NCBI GenBank assembly: GCA_026168455.1
Contig: CM047431.1
Coordinates: 25,576,965-25,640,964 of the forward strand
Direction of reading: 5' to 3'
From: Theocolax elegans
Lineage: Eukaryota; Arthropoda; Insecta; Hymenoptera; Cerocephalidae
DNA: 64,000 bases
Below, one piece after another: positions 44,108 through 55,259 of this stretch (position 1 is its first letter; the number at the start of each line of letters is the position of its first letter). The notes beneath the pieces are model-generated. The model was given only the letters and a program-made list of their open reading frames with translations. It did no database searches and was not told where the DNA came from. The translations under genes and the position numbers were made by a program.

Positions 44108-45390
44108 CAGGTGTATAATAGGCGGTACCCTCACGGAGATCGCAACAGTTCAAAAAATCGATAAAAATCCAGGCCTTTTATTAGATCAGCTGAGCCAAAC
44201 AGCTACCTCTAGGATAACATGGAAACTCATTCAGCAAATCAACTTAGAATTATTCTTTTCAAGGGCAAACAGTTTGTTAGCTACATGGCAAATATTGAAG
44301 AAACATTGTACGGACTTTAACTACATATACCAAGATCAACAAGAACTCAAACAGTTCGAATACAAAATAGAAAAGACAACTAGCGATAAGGAAAGGATAA
44401 TAGAATTATTGCAAGGGCATAACGCGGAGCAAAGTACACGAGTACGTAGAGCTTGGGAATCAATAGTAGGGAAAATAAGCCGTTATTTATTCGGAACACT
44501 GGATGAGGAAGCTGAACTAGAATTAACAAGTCTAATCGATTCGAAAATTAGCCAAACTGCTTGCAAACCAAACGGAACTGATATATACGGAATTTTGAGT
44601 AGTACACATGGAGTAGTATACATCCTAAGTGACTTATCAAAGTGTAAAATAAAAATTTCGTAAAACGTTTACGAAATACGTATTGGGCCCGTTCACACGC
44701 ATTCAACACCTGGGTATTTTCGACCAATGAAAAAGAAAAAATAATAGAAAATTGTTACAAAGCAGCAGAAAGGACGTTTTTAATCAAAGGTACAGAGTTA
44801 TTACAATTGCCCGCCGGATGTACAGCTAGAACAAGCAACACTCAGTTGACTGTATCACGTGAGGTGCTTACAAAAAATACCAAACAATTATTCCAGGAGG
44901 TGCATTTGAACATAGGGGAAATCCTTAATATAACAGAAAAAACATATACCCCTTACGTGGAACACCTTTTAAATACTAATAAACTACTTAATGCACGGTA
45001 TACACAAACCATGCCAACATTGTCTTTAAAAACTGGTCATGATTTTCGCGAAATAATAGAAAAGGCGCATAATATCGGCGAATACCACGCAGTTAAAGAC
45101 CAGGTTAAAGAATTAAGAAACACACTTACGTATTCGGGATCCGGAATAATATTAATAATATTACTAATCATAATAGCTTGGAAAACTTCAGCCTTGGGGG
45201 GGGCCTTTTTACTAAAACGTAATAGATTGATTTCAGGTACACAGGAAACAACAGGGCAACCTGCCGCAACATACCCCATAGAATTTATTGGGCAGACACC
45301 TCAATGGTCGTGCAGTTTACCCAATATCCAAGATGCAACTCCTTTCTCAACACGATGTATTGAATATTTTCAAAAACGAAGAGAAAACCT
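44108..45390 (+). pseudogene. Env/fusion-protein-like relic (errantivirus or baculovirus-F type)
   Basis: The frame opens after a possible acceptor at 44110 and is broken by a stop at 44661-44663. A second frame continues to about 45390. Features are a furin-like RVRR (44439-44450) followed by an apparent fusion-peptide region with the YLFGTLDEE landmark typical of insect errantivirus Env and baculovirus F proteins, a cysteine near LPAGC (44807), and a hydrophobic membrane anchor (about 45140-45181) followed by a cytoplasmic tail. The C-terminus is lost where the 59-bp satellite begins. Such proteins mediate membrane fusion. This copy is broken. Confidence 0.75.
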
Positions 45391-45393
45391 ACC

Positions 45394-45530
45394 TTGGGAT
45401 TTCCTGCATATTTCGAGAATTTGTGAGTTATTTCGGGATACTTCACTAATTACGGGATTTTCTCGATATTTCGGGAATTCGTGAGGTATTCCGCAGGATA
45501 ACTCCACTAATTACGGGATAAAATATTAAA
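45394..45530 (-). repeat. 59-bp tandem satellite, array 2
   Basis: A little over two units, inverted relative to 11490-11775, with the same AATTCCCGAAATATC and ATCCCGTAATTAGTG parts. The frame of the env relic runs into it, so the array is not coding. Confidence 0.85.
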
Positions 45531-45685
45531 AAAGTGTGTAAGCACTTTTGCCAGTACTCCAATGTTTGTATATTTTTGTACCTAATTAAATTATTATATT
45601 AAGAACATACCTATAATTAATATTATAAGTAATTAATAATAAATAATAGTCACTACATACATAAATAATGTATAAATAATGTAAA

Positions 45686-45985
45686 GTGGTCACAGTAATA
45701 CTAACATAGGCTGAAGCAGTACTGTCAGACTAATAATTTTTAACAACTTAAATAATATATTTTAATGTAATATATATTTTATTTTTAAAAATATAATTTT
45801 TCTCACCCAGGCAAAAGTTTTTAAATTAATATTGAATTTTCAATATTAATTTAAAAAATATATTTTATTCGATGATTCGTTCTGTTTTTTTATCACATTT
45901 AAATATACGTTTTTACACATTTTTCATCATACTCTATTACAAAGGTGTAAAATGAGTGAGAAAGGTGGATAAAAAAATTAAAATT
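45686..45985 (+). repeat. Direct repeat R, copy 1
   Basis: GGTCACAGTAATACTAACA through TAAAATGAGTGAGAAAGGTGG matches 47690-47935 with indels. Both copies precede or follow the tandem repeats at 46110-47690, suggesting a larger duplicated unit. Confidence 0.6.
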
Positions 45986-46014
45986 TTATTTTTGATTTAT
46001 CATCTGTATATCTA

Positions 46015-46089
46015 TCAAAATTCATCCGTTCTCCGGTGTCCGGTATCCCAAAAGTTACAAGAATTAAATGTATGTGTGGAGTGGAAGGG
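46015..46089 (-). repeat. TTAA-flanked terminal repeat, right-type
   Basis: This is the inverted counterpart of 11778-11850: CCCTTCCACTCCACACATAC reading leftward from TTAA at 46090-46093, then ACACCGGAGAACGGATGAAT. There is an indel in the middle. Confidence 0.6.
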
Positions 46090-46109
46090 TTAACGCTGAA
46101 TACGTCATC

Positions 46110-47690
46110 CACACATCATGTATCTCACATCTAATGATAGGTTTAGGAGGAGTCATAAGGGGGGGGGGGTAAAATTAGAAACTTTTTTAAATATTTTATA
46201 GAGGTTATCGGTATTGTAACGGGGTACAATCTTTCGCGTCGGTAGGGGTAAAGGGATCGGTTGCTACGGCACTGCCTAGTCATACTCCCTAGGCGGTGCT
46301 CCGAGAGTGCGCGGCGGATTCAAATCAGTGAACCCCGCGCACGACCTACCGTTGCGATGTCCGTTAACAACCGCGAGATCACTTGCCGATCTCGCGTCTT
46401 CGTACAGCTAAAACGTCGTGAGCTGAAAAGGGCCGCGAATAAAAGGGATAAATTCGCGGTAAGTTTACCTCGGCCGCTCCTGAAACGGAGAGGGCGGTAT
46501 TCGGGATAACGGGAATGATGTACGCCGGTAATCAATAATCAAACTCGTATTCGGATATTGATTACATATGAATTTTTATTCAAGTTAAAGAAATATAAAC
46601 AAAGTTTAACAATGATCAAAGATTTAACAAAAGCCGTGTATAGGCCGCGTGAGGTCTCGCGACGAGGTGTAACCACCGGGGTTACTCGTGCTTTCTCTCT
46701 TTCTAGCACGCGTACGCGGTCGCCCGTTAGCTTCCTCGCCGTCGCGCGCGGGCGAGATCCGTCGATCCCTAACTTAAAGTTATGGCCGTAAAGAGAGAGA
46801 GAGTCTTTACGGCTTCGGCGGCTCGCGAGTGGTGCACCACGTACCTTAAATCTCGATTCTCCCCGTCGATGCGTTCGACTTCGCCTGTTTTCCCTCTCTC
46901 CGTCGGGCTCTCGCGCGCGGAAACTTCGCCGTCCTCGCAGGTTCCTGGGAGTCGCTGGAGCTGTGCACTTAACACCAGCACGCTCACTCCACCAAGTCAC
47001 TCACTCTTCACGGCGCGAAACCCAGAACCCGAGCAAGAATCCGCGATAACGATTCTTGTTCTCTTGCCGCGAAATATCAAGGAAGGCGTTACCGGCGACG
47101 TGTCTATCTACGATGACTCGCATAAACTCTCTATACTCTCCTCAGTCAGCTTGCGCGTCGGACCATTATTAGTCCTTACGCGGCTTACGCGCGGGCTTTC
47201 CCGATCACCTACGAGCTTTTCCGATCGTCACTCGCGCTCGTTATAAGGTATAGCTTCATACGCATACGAGTATGTAGCTTACCTTTACAGTATATATGAA
47301 TTAGAATATGACGACCATTCTTTTTTATTCTAAAAAAACTAAGATGAGGTTTTTGGTTACAGTGAATAGCGATATGATAATCACTCTTCATTTATCTTCC
47401 ATTTATTGCTAGATGGAGGAGGGGCAAGAGGGGGAGGGGGGGAAATAAAATTAGTAAAATTCCAAAAATAATTTAGGGGTTTCGGTACAGGTGAATAACA
47501 ATATGACAACCACTCTTTTTTATCCCCTATTTTAAAGATGAAGGAAGGCGGGAGGAAGGGTCAACATTGAATATGACAACCAGTCTTAATTTATCCCCCA
47601 CGTAATGATTGAGTGGTAGGGTGTAAGAGGGGGTATAGTAGAAAAATTCCAAAAATATTTTATAGGGGTTTTCGGTAAAAAAAGGGGTCA
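46110..47690 (+). repeat. Four ~110-bp tandem repeats split by a solo LTR
   Basis: Units contain AATATGACAACCACTCTT, TTATCCCC, a GGGGG-rich part and AAAATTCCAAAAATAATTTA, then GGGGTTTTCGGT. One unit lies left of the LTR at 46215 and about three lie right of 47289. Joining the flanks across the 4-bp duplication restores a normal unit. Confidence 0.75.
46215..47289. repeat. Solo LTR, family C, with GTAT duplication
   Basis: TGTAACGGGG…CCTTTACA, 1075 bp, flanked by GTAT (46211-46214 and 47290-47293). It is much GC-richer than the tandem repeats it splits. The many overlapping frames on both strands look like GC-rich LTR artefacts. A Gypsy-type origin is inferred from the TGTAACGG start shared with families A and B. 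Confidence 0.75.
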
Positions 47691-47935
47691 CAGTAATACG
47701 AACACTGACAAAAACAGTACCATTACTCTAATAAATTTTGATAACATATATAATATAATATATATAATTTAATGTAATACATATTTAGTTTGACGATACG
47801 TTTTATTTTTTTTTATTACATTTATATAGATTTTTTTTACAAACATTTTTCATTATCTCCTATTTCTAAGATGTAAAATGCGTGAGGAAGGTGGTTAAAA
47901 AATTTAAAATATTATTTTTCTTTCATTTTTTTAAT
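47690..47935 (+). repeat. Direct repeat R, copy 2
   Basis: This is the counterpart of 45686-45985, from GGTCACAGTAATACGAACA to TAAAATGCGTGAGGAAGGTGG, with small deletions. Confidence 0.6.
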
Positions 47936-48159
47936 GTAATACCAAATGTAATATTAAAATAACTTTTATAATTAATATTCAATTTTTATTATTGTAATTG
48001 TATAATATCATTTATATTTTTTGGTTGCAATTACTAATATTCTTTTTTATAAAAGATTTTTGAAAATAAAACAAAATTAATAAAATGTGAAAATAAATCT
48101 TTTAGCCAGAATTTTAATCAGAAAAAAATTTTTATAAATTTAATTATGACGTATAATTA

Positions 48160-48525
48160 TTTGTTTGAAAGAATAATTGAATACATACGATGCATTAGCT
48201 GAGTTTAGTAATTTTGTATGAAATTTTACATTCAAAGAATAATTTTATATTCTAATATTTGTTGTTGAAAATATTATTCTGATAGAAAAATAACTCATTT
48301 GTTACTAGATTGATGTAGCTTCTTACAGGAAAAGTGTGGAAATATTGTAAGCAATGATATATGTGTTACTACGTATTAAAAATTAAAATTAAAATTCCTT
48401 ACTCCAGTGTAAGTTTTTCATGTCGATTATTTTTAATTTTTTTTAATTGTTTCAGAATTATGTAGAAATATGTTCAGTATCTATAAACTCTTGTGTAATT
48501 GACTAAGATTAAATAAGTATATACA
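48160..48525. repeat. Interspersed repeat A, copy 2
   Basis: It is inverted relative to 8885-9300. Shared landmarks are AGATTGATGTAGCTTCTTAC and ACTCCAGTGTAAGTTTT. It has no coding potential. Confidence 0.65.
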
Positions 48526-48690
48526 ATGTTGCAAATATAATACACTGTTATTTTTATTTTATTGACTAAAAAAAATTGATTGTAACTGAATACTAGGTTA
48601 ATTAATTACACATTAGATTATATTTTAGATTTTTATTCAATTAAATTGTAAAATTATAAATTTAAAAAAAATTAAAAAAATAAGTATATA

Positions 48691-49320
48691 TGTAGTGTAA
48701 TTTCGACCGAGGGAGTGTTAGCGACCGAGGAATTGTTGCTAGTAATATATGAAATAAGAAACGTTAAAAGCAACATTTAGAAAAGAATATAGAAGAATTC
48801 ACCAAGAAAATCATACACACACATAGTTACAAATCGCACAAAAACGAAAATCGACACGTGCATTGAGCCTCCCACTTCTAATTATCGGAAGGAAGGGGAT
48901 TCAAAGATGCGAACAGATAAATAGGTCAAACGAATTGACCCGGCCTCTCTGATCCAGCCAATTTCGACTCGAAACATCAACCGTCTGAAGGAACGACTAC
49001 CACCATTTTGAGCGACAGAAGCTTCAGTGTGACCAGCGATTCTCGAATACGTATACTTACAATTCTACACTAACTATATCCAGGGAAATAACTTTTGCTC
49101 GACCTTAGCAAAGAAGATCAACCTAGCAGTTACACGATAAATATCTCTCTCGCGACCCACATCTTTTTTTGACGAATAAACAACGAAGTATCAAACAAAA
49201 CGACTCCAACGATTTGTTTTTCACCAGGAACATTTCTTCCTATTCCAACTCACCGAGTTACGACGACGTGAGCCGCGGCATCCACGAGGATCGAACGACA
49301 CGACTCCTTTACACGTAACA
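48691..49320. repeat. Solo LTR, family E, with ATATA duplication
   Basis: TGTAGTGTAATTTCGACC…CACGTAACA, 630 bp, flanked by ATATA (48686-48690, 49321-49325). Composition is clearly more balanced than the very AT-rich flanks. There is no internal coding sequence. Whether it belongs to a Gypsy or BEL element cannot be told. Confidence 0.75.
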
Positions 49321-49325
49321 ATATA

Positions 49326-50085
49326 TTTTTTTAATATTTATGATATTTTTTCTCATGTTCTTTCCTTACATTTTTTTATTTAATTTATTATTACTTTTTA
49401 TATATGTTTCCATATAATTATTCTAATATTTGCTAATATATGATTATTATTCATTAAAATGCATTCAATTTTGCGCTATATTTTATTTTTTCATTAATTT
49501 TTTTGTCAAATTTATTATAAAAAAGGTTATTATTTAGTAATTTGTTCAATATAATTAAGACTAAGTGTGATTTGATACATTTTGTTAGAAAGTGTGCGTG
49601 ATTATGTTCGAGTGTATAGAAAAGAATCTGGCAGGCGTTAGGTGATGTCTTGCAAGTCGTAGTGCGTGGAAATGATTGAATCCATTTTTCCTCGTTTTTA
49701 AATATTTAGCTAATAATAATGCCAAATTTCCTGCTGTTTTGGTTCCGAATTAAGTGATGCTAAATATCGCTATTGAACGGGTTGTTATTACTATTTCTTT
49801 TTGTACTATTGAAATTATTTGACATAGCGTAATTTTCACATGTTTTGCTTGTTTTGAAACATAAAACTAACTTATTAAAAGGGGACATGTCTTTGCAGAA
49901 AGAAATTGTTTATTTATCTAAATAATAGTTTTTATTTCAATTTAATTTTTTTTACATAGAATTTTAATTGATAAAATTTCCGTTTCTGTTTCGTTCATTT
50001 ATGTCTATTAATTTCTTTATTTTTCTAGCTTTATTTGTAATTCATGTTACTGTATAACTTATAAAATAAAGTATAAATTAATTTA
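49326..50085. other. Unassigned AT-rich sequence
   Basis: There is no frame of note and no repeat partner in the window. Confidence 0.55.
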
Positions 50086-50480
50086 TTAATATAACTTGCA
50101 AGGGAAAGCACACTTACGAAACGGAAAGAAGATCGCGGGATACCCGGTGCAAGGACGTGCATTCACCTTTACTCTGCGGAGATAGTCTCCTCGAATTGCT
50201 GCTCTATGCGGCTGGCTTACACGCACACACACACGAAAATCTTCCATAGCGGTCGTAATCTCTCTGTTACCACGATGGCGTCCCAATGAGCTCTCTCGAG
50301 CTCCGGCTCGTTCGCTGCTTCGTTGTTCAGGCCCGATGTGTGTGCGCAGCTTCTTGCGTTGAGTCATCCGTCGGCCGCCGTCGTCTCGCGCGCATCGTCT
50401 AGTGAGTGTTCGCAGCCGTACTGGCATAGCAAGTAAAAATGTTTGGGAGACACGTAAGTCGTTCGTGTAATCCGAGCTTC
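50086..50480. promoter_or_regulatory. CpG-rich island, possible promoter or first exon
   Basis: A sharp GC- and CpG-rich block in AT-rich DNA. Splice-donor-like sites lie on both strands: CGTAAGT at the left edge (minus, near 50110-50117) and ACACGTAAGT at the right edge (plus, near 50450). The plus strand offers a short start MFGRH before the donor. The minus strand is open for 113 codons. I cannot decide the direction. A solo LTR without target duplication is an alternative. Confidence 0.3.
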
Positions 50481-51589
50481 GCAGTACTTATGACAATGAG
50501 GACGCTATCTTTCTCTACACATTTAGAGCGTAGTTTCTCTGTCTAACTAATGTATTCTCGATGATCTCACTTATATAGATAGACAAGTGTATGATTATAA
50601 ATTAACGAATCCCTTTTTACTCTTTCTTTTTTCTTCCTTATTCTACTATTATTTGATTCCGATTATATTGTATATGTATTCTGTTGTATTATTATTAATA
50701 TTATGTTTATTATGATGATTGTATAATATTAATATATAATATTATTATGTGTGATTGAATAATGACGAGTACAGTAACATTTATTGTGAATTCTGTTATT
50801 TTCTTTGTAAATTGAAAATTACTTTTTTCTTTTCTTTTTTTTACTTTATCAATTAGATGCTAATTATGATTTTTGTGTGAATGATTAATGAGAGAGAGTT
50901 TATGGATGGAAATTTGAAATTGTAGGAAAATTTGATGGTATATAAGGAATTTTTGCTTATCCATGAGTAGCATGTTTCTTGATTTGTAGTGTTTTGCTCC
51001 AACTTTTTCTATATTTTCTTAATAATTTTGATGATTAGTCTATAAGTTCTGATTCCATTTATAACTTCGTGAACGGTGTGATTTTTTAGTCAGCTGCTTA
51101 GTTTTTGCATACATACTGTTTTCGTTTACTGAAAAATTCGGAACTTCATCGCGGAGCATGTATATCTGGCGGTTATTGTTATTTATTATGATACTGGCTT
51201 TACTTGCAGTTTCCTTCGGGTTTATGTCGAACTAATTACTCCATTTTGCATGGCATACTCCCCATATTTATTTACGGTGTTTGCACATATTTTTTCTTTT
51301 TCTTTATTCCATTTTTTATTGTAACCTAATTTTGCAATGAAATTTTGATTACTTATTACTAAACAATATATGCAATTACGTGGATATTTTAATTCACCGA
51401 TATAGCTGAAGCTGAATGATCATTATATATTTTTCCTTCTTTTTTTTGACAGGTTTGTAGATTTTTCGGTTGGTTATAGGGTTAATGGATTACTGCGTTA
51501 TTGAGTTATTGTACGAATAATAGGTGTGAGAGTAAAGAGTAGATTAGTAGTTAATAAAAATAATTATTTCTATTTCTTTTTAAATATAT
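50481..51589. other. Unassigned AT-rich sequence
   Basis: No gene or repeat is recognised. It would be intron if the neighbouring CpG-rich block is a plus-strand first exon. Confidence 0.5.
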
Positions 51590-52445
51590 TATAAAAGTTT
51601 GGTTGCCACGCGGATGTTTATTTTATTATGGCGGCTGCTCAGCGATACAGTCGTACTTACCGTATTTAATAAACGTATTTTTCCTGCGTCGCTGCGGCAG
51701 TTACCTGTTGGCTCTACCAAAGCTATTACGTGTTAGTCTGAAACCCAGGTCTGATTTCGGATAACAACCAGGTGAAATTCAAATCTGAAATTAACCGCGA
51801 AATAAGAATAACGCGTCAAGCACCGAATTTAATTTAAATAATAAATAGGATTTGTTGACATGAAAATGTGAAAAGAACAATAAACAAAAAATGTAATTAA
51901 CTGTCGCCGAGGTCTACGCTTTAAGAGAAAAGTCGGTAAACAGTCGCGATATTTCTCTTCTCATATGCACTGTCAACGTGACTGGTATAGCGCAATAATT
52001 TAACTAATTATCGTTAATCGAATAAAATACGATCGCGTCAAGTGGTACCAATTACTTCTATTAAATGTTGAAATCGTATAACGATCAGCTAGACCGTCTG
52101 TCTCTCTCTCTCTCTCGCTCTCGTTGCCGTGTAGGACCAATGGCCCGGTCGCCTGTGTACCGAGATTGCGCGGCTTCAGATCGATTTCCAATGGTGAAAT
52201 ACGCACCGCGAAAGCAAGACCGGCCTGCAGTTAAACTGCACACATACACATCACGATAAAACAAGCATAGGCGATACTAAAACACGAGACGCGGATAACA
52301 ATACCTGACGCATATCAAGGCGGCTATATCTCTTCTTCGGATGCGCTCGAAACCGACTTCACTCGTGTTCGCACCGATGCGAACATTACGATAGTGTTCG
52401 CTCCGAATTCGTCAAATGGTAAGGTAAATAATACTTTACCGTTAC
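51590..52445 (-). repeat. Gypsy family A LTR (3' LTR of copy 2)
   Basis: It aligns inverted with 26488-27527, reading GGTTGCCACGCGGATGTTTA at the left end. The first bases (TGT of TGTAACGG) are replaced by the expanded G-run of the polypurine tract, and the last bases have mutated to TATAAAAG. It is therefore an aged LTR. Confidence 0.85.
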
Positions 52446-52820
52446 CCCCCCCCCCCATCCTTCCAGATTTCACATACCCGCGATGTAGTTTCTGCACTCC
52501 TAATGAATTTGGGATTGAAAGTGGCTACACTGGTACAAAAAAAACTGGCACCAAAATCTGGGCACTAACTGCAGTTCCGGCGTGGTCTGCCTCTACCTCG
52601 TTTGGCTAGCCTGCGGTAACTATTGGTCGAAATTACCATCGCCCAATCCCGCGGCCTGACAACGATTCTCGCGTTTTTACGCGGCCTACCTCTATTTGAT
52701 TCTATTTCACGCCGCGTGAAATGTGTTATGAGACTGGAGTTACAATGCCCATCAGGCAAACCGGCTCATTGGATTTCGTAAATTTCATAACAAACGATGA
52801 CAACTATGGTCGGTGACAAG

Positions 52821-53027
52821 TTAAAATTGGTAACCTTCGATGTATTGTCTATACTTCTTAATCGCCCATACTACGGCCAGGCATTCTTCCTTTCCTGCAA
52901 CGCTGCAATTGCGTTCGGCGGACGAGAGGATTCTACTGACGAACTCCAGGACTCTCTCTGTCAACAATCTGTAGCAACACTGCACTGTTACCAGTGTCCC
53001 GATACAGTCACCGATACAACTTTTCAC
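52821..53027 (-). pseudogene. Gypsy RNase H fragment
   Basis: The frame includes EFVSRILSSAERNCSVAGKE and ECLAVVWAIKKYRQYIEGYQF, classic Gypsy RNase H landmarks, followed by TDH-like text beyond the stop. RNase H would remove the RNA strand during reverse transcription. Here it is joined directly to gag by a deletion whose junction carries repeated TGTATCGG, suggesting microhomology. Confidence 0.85.
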
Positions 53028-53049
53028 GCTCGAGCGTTTGCTCTGCGTC

Positions 53050-54132
53050 TATCGCCAGCTCCAATAAATCTTCTATAGATTTAGCTTCAGCTCTTCTAAA
53101 CAACCGCTTAAGCTGAGGTAGCATGTTACAATAGAGGTGGTCCAACTGCTAACGCAATGGGGTTGAGTTTTCGCATGATTGCGATTGAGCAGGTGATGTA
53201 ATCTCTCACCGGCTTATCCTCAGCCTGTGTCTGAGCATTCGACTCCTCGATGAGCCTTTGCTGAAAGCTCTGACTCAGTGCGTACTATTTCTTAGTAGAT
53301 TTTACAAAATCCTGCCACGAGTGCCATTTGTCTTTCTCATTCCGGTACCATGTAGCTGCGGTTCTGGTGAGAAGTTCGGAGGAGGACGGCAGCACTTTGT
53401 TCTTGCTGAGGTTGGCGAGAGTCCTACAATCCTCGACTCTCGCAAATAAGGCATCGATACACTGACTTTTGTCACCAGAGAATCGGACTTCCCACTTACA
53501 AATCACCGCTCCAACATCGTGCAGTGTCCCGGCCAATTTCGACGTTAATTGTCCGGACTAGTAAAAGTCCTTCAGATTAGGGTAGGGAGAGTTTGATCAT
53601 GGAGGCTGTCTTGGTCTCCGTGTGCCACCCCTCCCCCAAGCACCTCCAGCATATGCATGAGGTGCTTGAGATCCCTTAGGCTATACCTGCACTTGTTGTG
53701 GTCTAATGTCGGTTTTGTCCAGAGTGTAACACGTATATGTGCCCTGGAACTGGACATATTGGGCTGACTCCCAGGTTTTATGAGTTTTGGAAGTTTGTGT
53801 ACTGTTTGGCAGATTAAATTTAAGTCCTCTGTAGCATTTCTATCACATCTGAGTCAGAATCCGGGTCTAGAATCTCCGGATTCTGGGCAGCCTTGGACTT
53901 AAAAAAACCTGTCCTCCGCCTGTTCCGCTTAAGACGATGCTCATTTGAGGCTGTCTCGGCTGCGAACCCTTGAGCCGTATAGTTACCCAATAGCCAATGT
54001 TGGAGTCGCTCGGCTACTTTTATATATAGAGCCGTCTGTACGCGTCTCTCACGACTTCAAGTGCGCCTGAATCTGTTCTTTGGATTGTGTACCAATCCAG
54101 TGATAGACTTGCGTGGTCATCAAATCCACCAT
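53050..54132 (-). pseudogene. Gypsy family A gag relic
   Basis: It starts MVDLMTTQVYHWIGTQSKEQ and has AERLQHWLLGNYTAQGF near 53985. The capsid-like frame 53285-53536 ends WYRNEKDKWHSWQDFVK, and the remainder has LFRRAEAKSIEDLLELAIDA near 53075. A frameshifted middle part (53572-53757) covers the linker. It is the same family as 3906-4700, sharing near-identical text over the capsid, and contains several stops. Confidence 0.8.
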
Positions 54133-54596
54133 TTTGATCTTAACAAAATTACCGCTACGCTTATTTACAAAAAATTTCAGTCGCTTTTCGCTTTACCTAT
54201 TATAATATATAAAATCATATATATCATATATAAAATTATTAAGCCACTAAGTTGCAGAATTAATTCTTTTCCCTTTATACTTACAAGAAAAAAAAGTAAG
54301 CACATCTATTTGAAAGTTGCTTCCCTGCTTAATATAAAAAAATTAGTTAAAGAATTATATTTTTGACAATAAATTCTACAAACAAATGGAGAGGAAAAAT
54401 AGACTTTGATAAACGCGTAATAATTTAATTTATTATAAAAACAATTAAACATACAATTTTAAACATAAAAAGTAATTTTACGGACTGTCAATAAATTAAA
54501 TTGAAAACAAGAAAAAGAAATTTTTGAATCCGACTAAATACGAAAAAATCGAATTTTTCCCGCTCTCGGTCACCAAAGCACGCTGAATATATTAAA

Positions 54597-54628
<32 letters not shown>

Positions 54629-55259
54629 AAATAAATAGATACTTAAATATAATTTGTTCAGAAAATATAAACTTAAATTTCAAATTTTTAAATATTTTCA
54701 TATACATACATACGATTATACTTGATATTACTTACATTGTTCACGCGCGCACATACACATGCACTGCCTATGAAATTCGGCAACGTCTGTTTTTCTCTCA
54801 GACCATAATCGACCGCGAACGTAAACACACGTAAACTTTTGTAAACAATATCGTGTACATCGCCTTAAAGGCATAATAATTCTTTGTTCAGTTGTTGTAA
54901 CAAACATTTAAGTGTGTGACAATTGTGCAGTGAATTATTTCTTGATGCACCTATAATTCTCATCTGCTTCTCTCTCTCCAAACACTTGCCTTTCCCGTAA
55001 AATACCAGTTCTAATATAATAATACAATTTTTATTGTAACGCTAGAGCCGGTCCGCGTTGTCAAAAATATAAATTTAACAAGCAAACAAAAAAAAATCTG
55101 ACCCTTTCACAGGTGCTAGAATTTTTATTAAGTTGGACATTTAAATAACGCCGATTTCCCGACTTACTTACTCGAAATTAAGGACTCGATATGTAAAATG
55201 CGGACCTCAAGGAGAATTGCTCAATATTTCAAATTTAAAATTAAAATTTACTATTATTT
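54133..55259. other. Unassigned AT-rich sequence with AAAT microsatellite
   Basis: An (AAAT)n run lies at about 54597-54640. No gene is supported. The 101-codon frame at 54061-54366 partly overlaps gag antisense and looks accidental. Confidence 0.5.

Larger units (their letters stand above)
51590..54132 (-). mobile_element. Ty3/Gypsy element, family A copy 2, internally deleted
   Basis: On the minus strand gag starts at the ATG at 54132. It is followed, after a large deletion near 53050, by an RNase H fragment, the basic integrase tail, a polypurine tract (52446-52465) and the LTR (52445 down to 51590). Protease, RT and most of integrase are gone. No 5' LTR is found right of 54132. Confidence 0.8.

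Noticed and set aside
11774..46093. A single 34-kb TTAA-flanked transposon bounded by the two inverted termini
   Set aside because: The satellite lies outside one end and inside the other, the flanks are not otherwise symmetrical, and everything between is unrelated nested material. Two independent copies are simpler.
46261..47246. Protein-coding genes in the GC-rich block (77-154 codon frames on both strands)
   Set aside because: The frames overlap on both strands, lack recognisable motifs, and lie wholly inside a segment with LTR ends and a 4-bp duplication.
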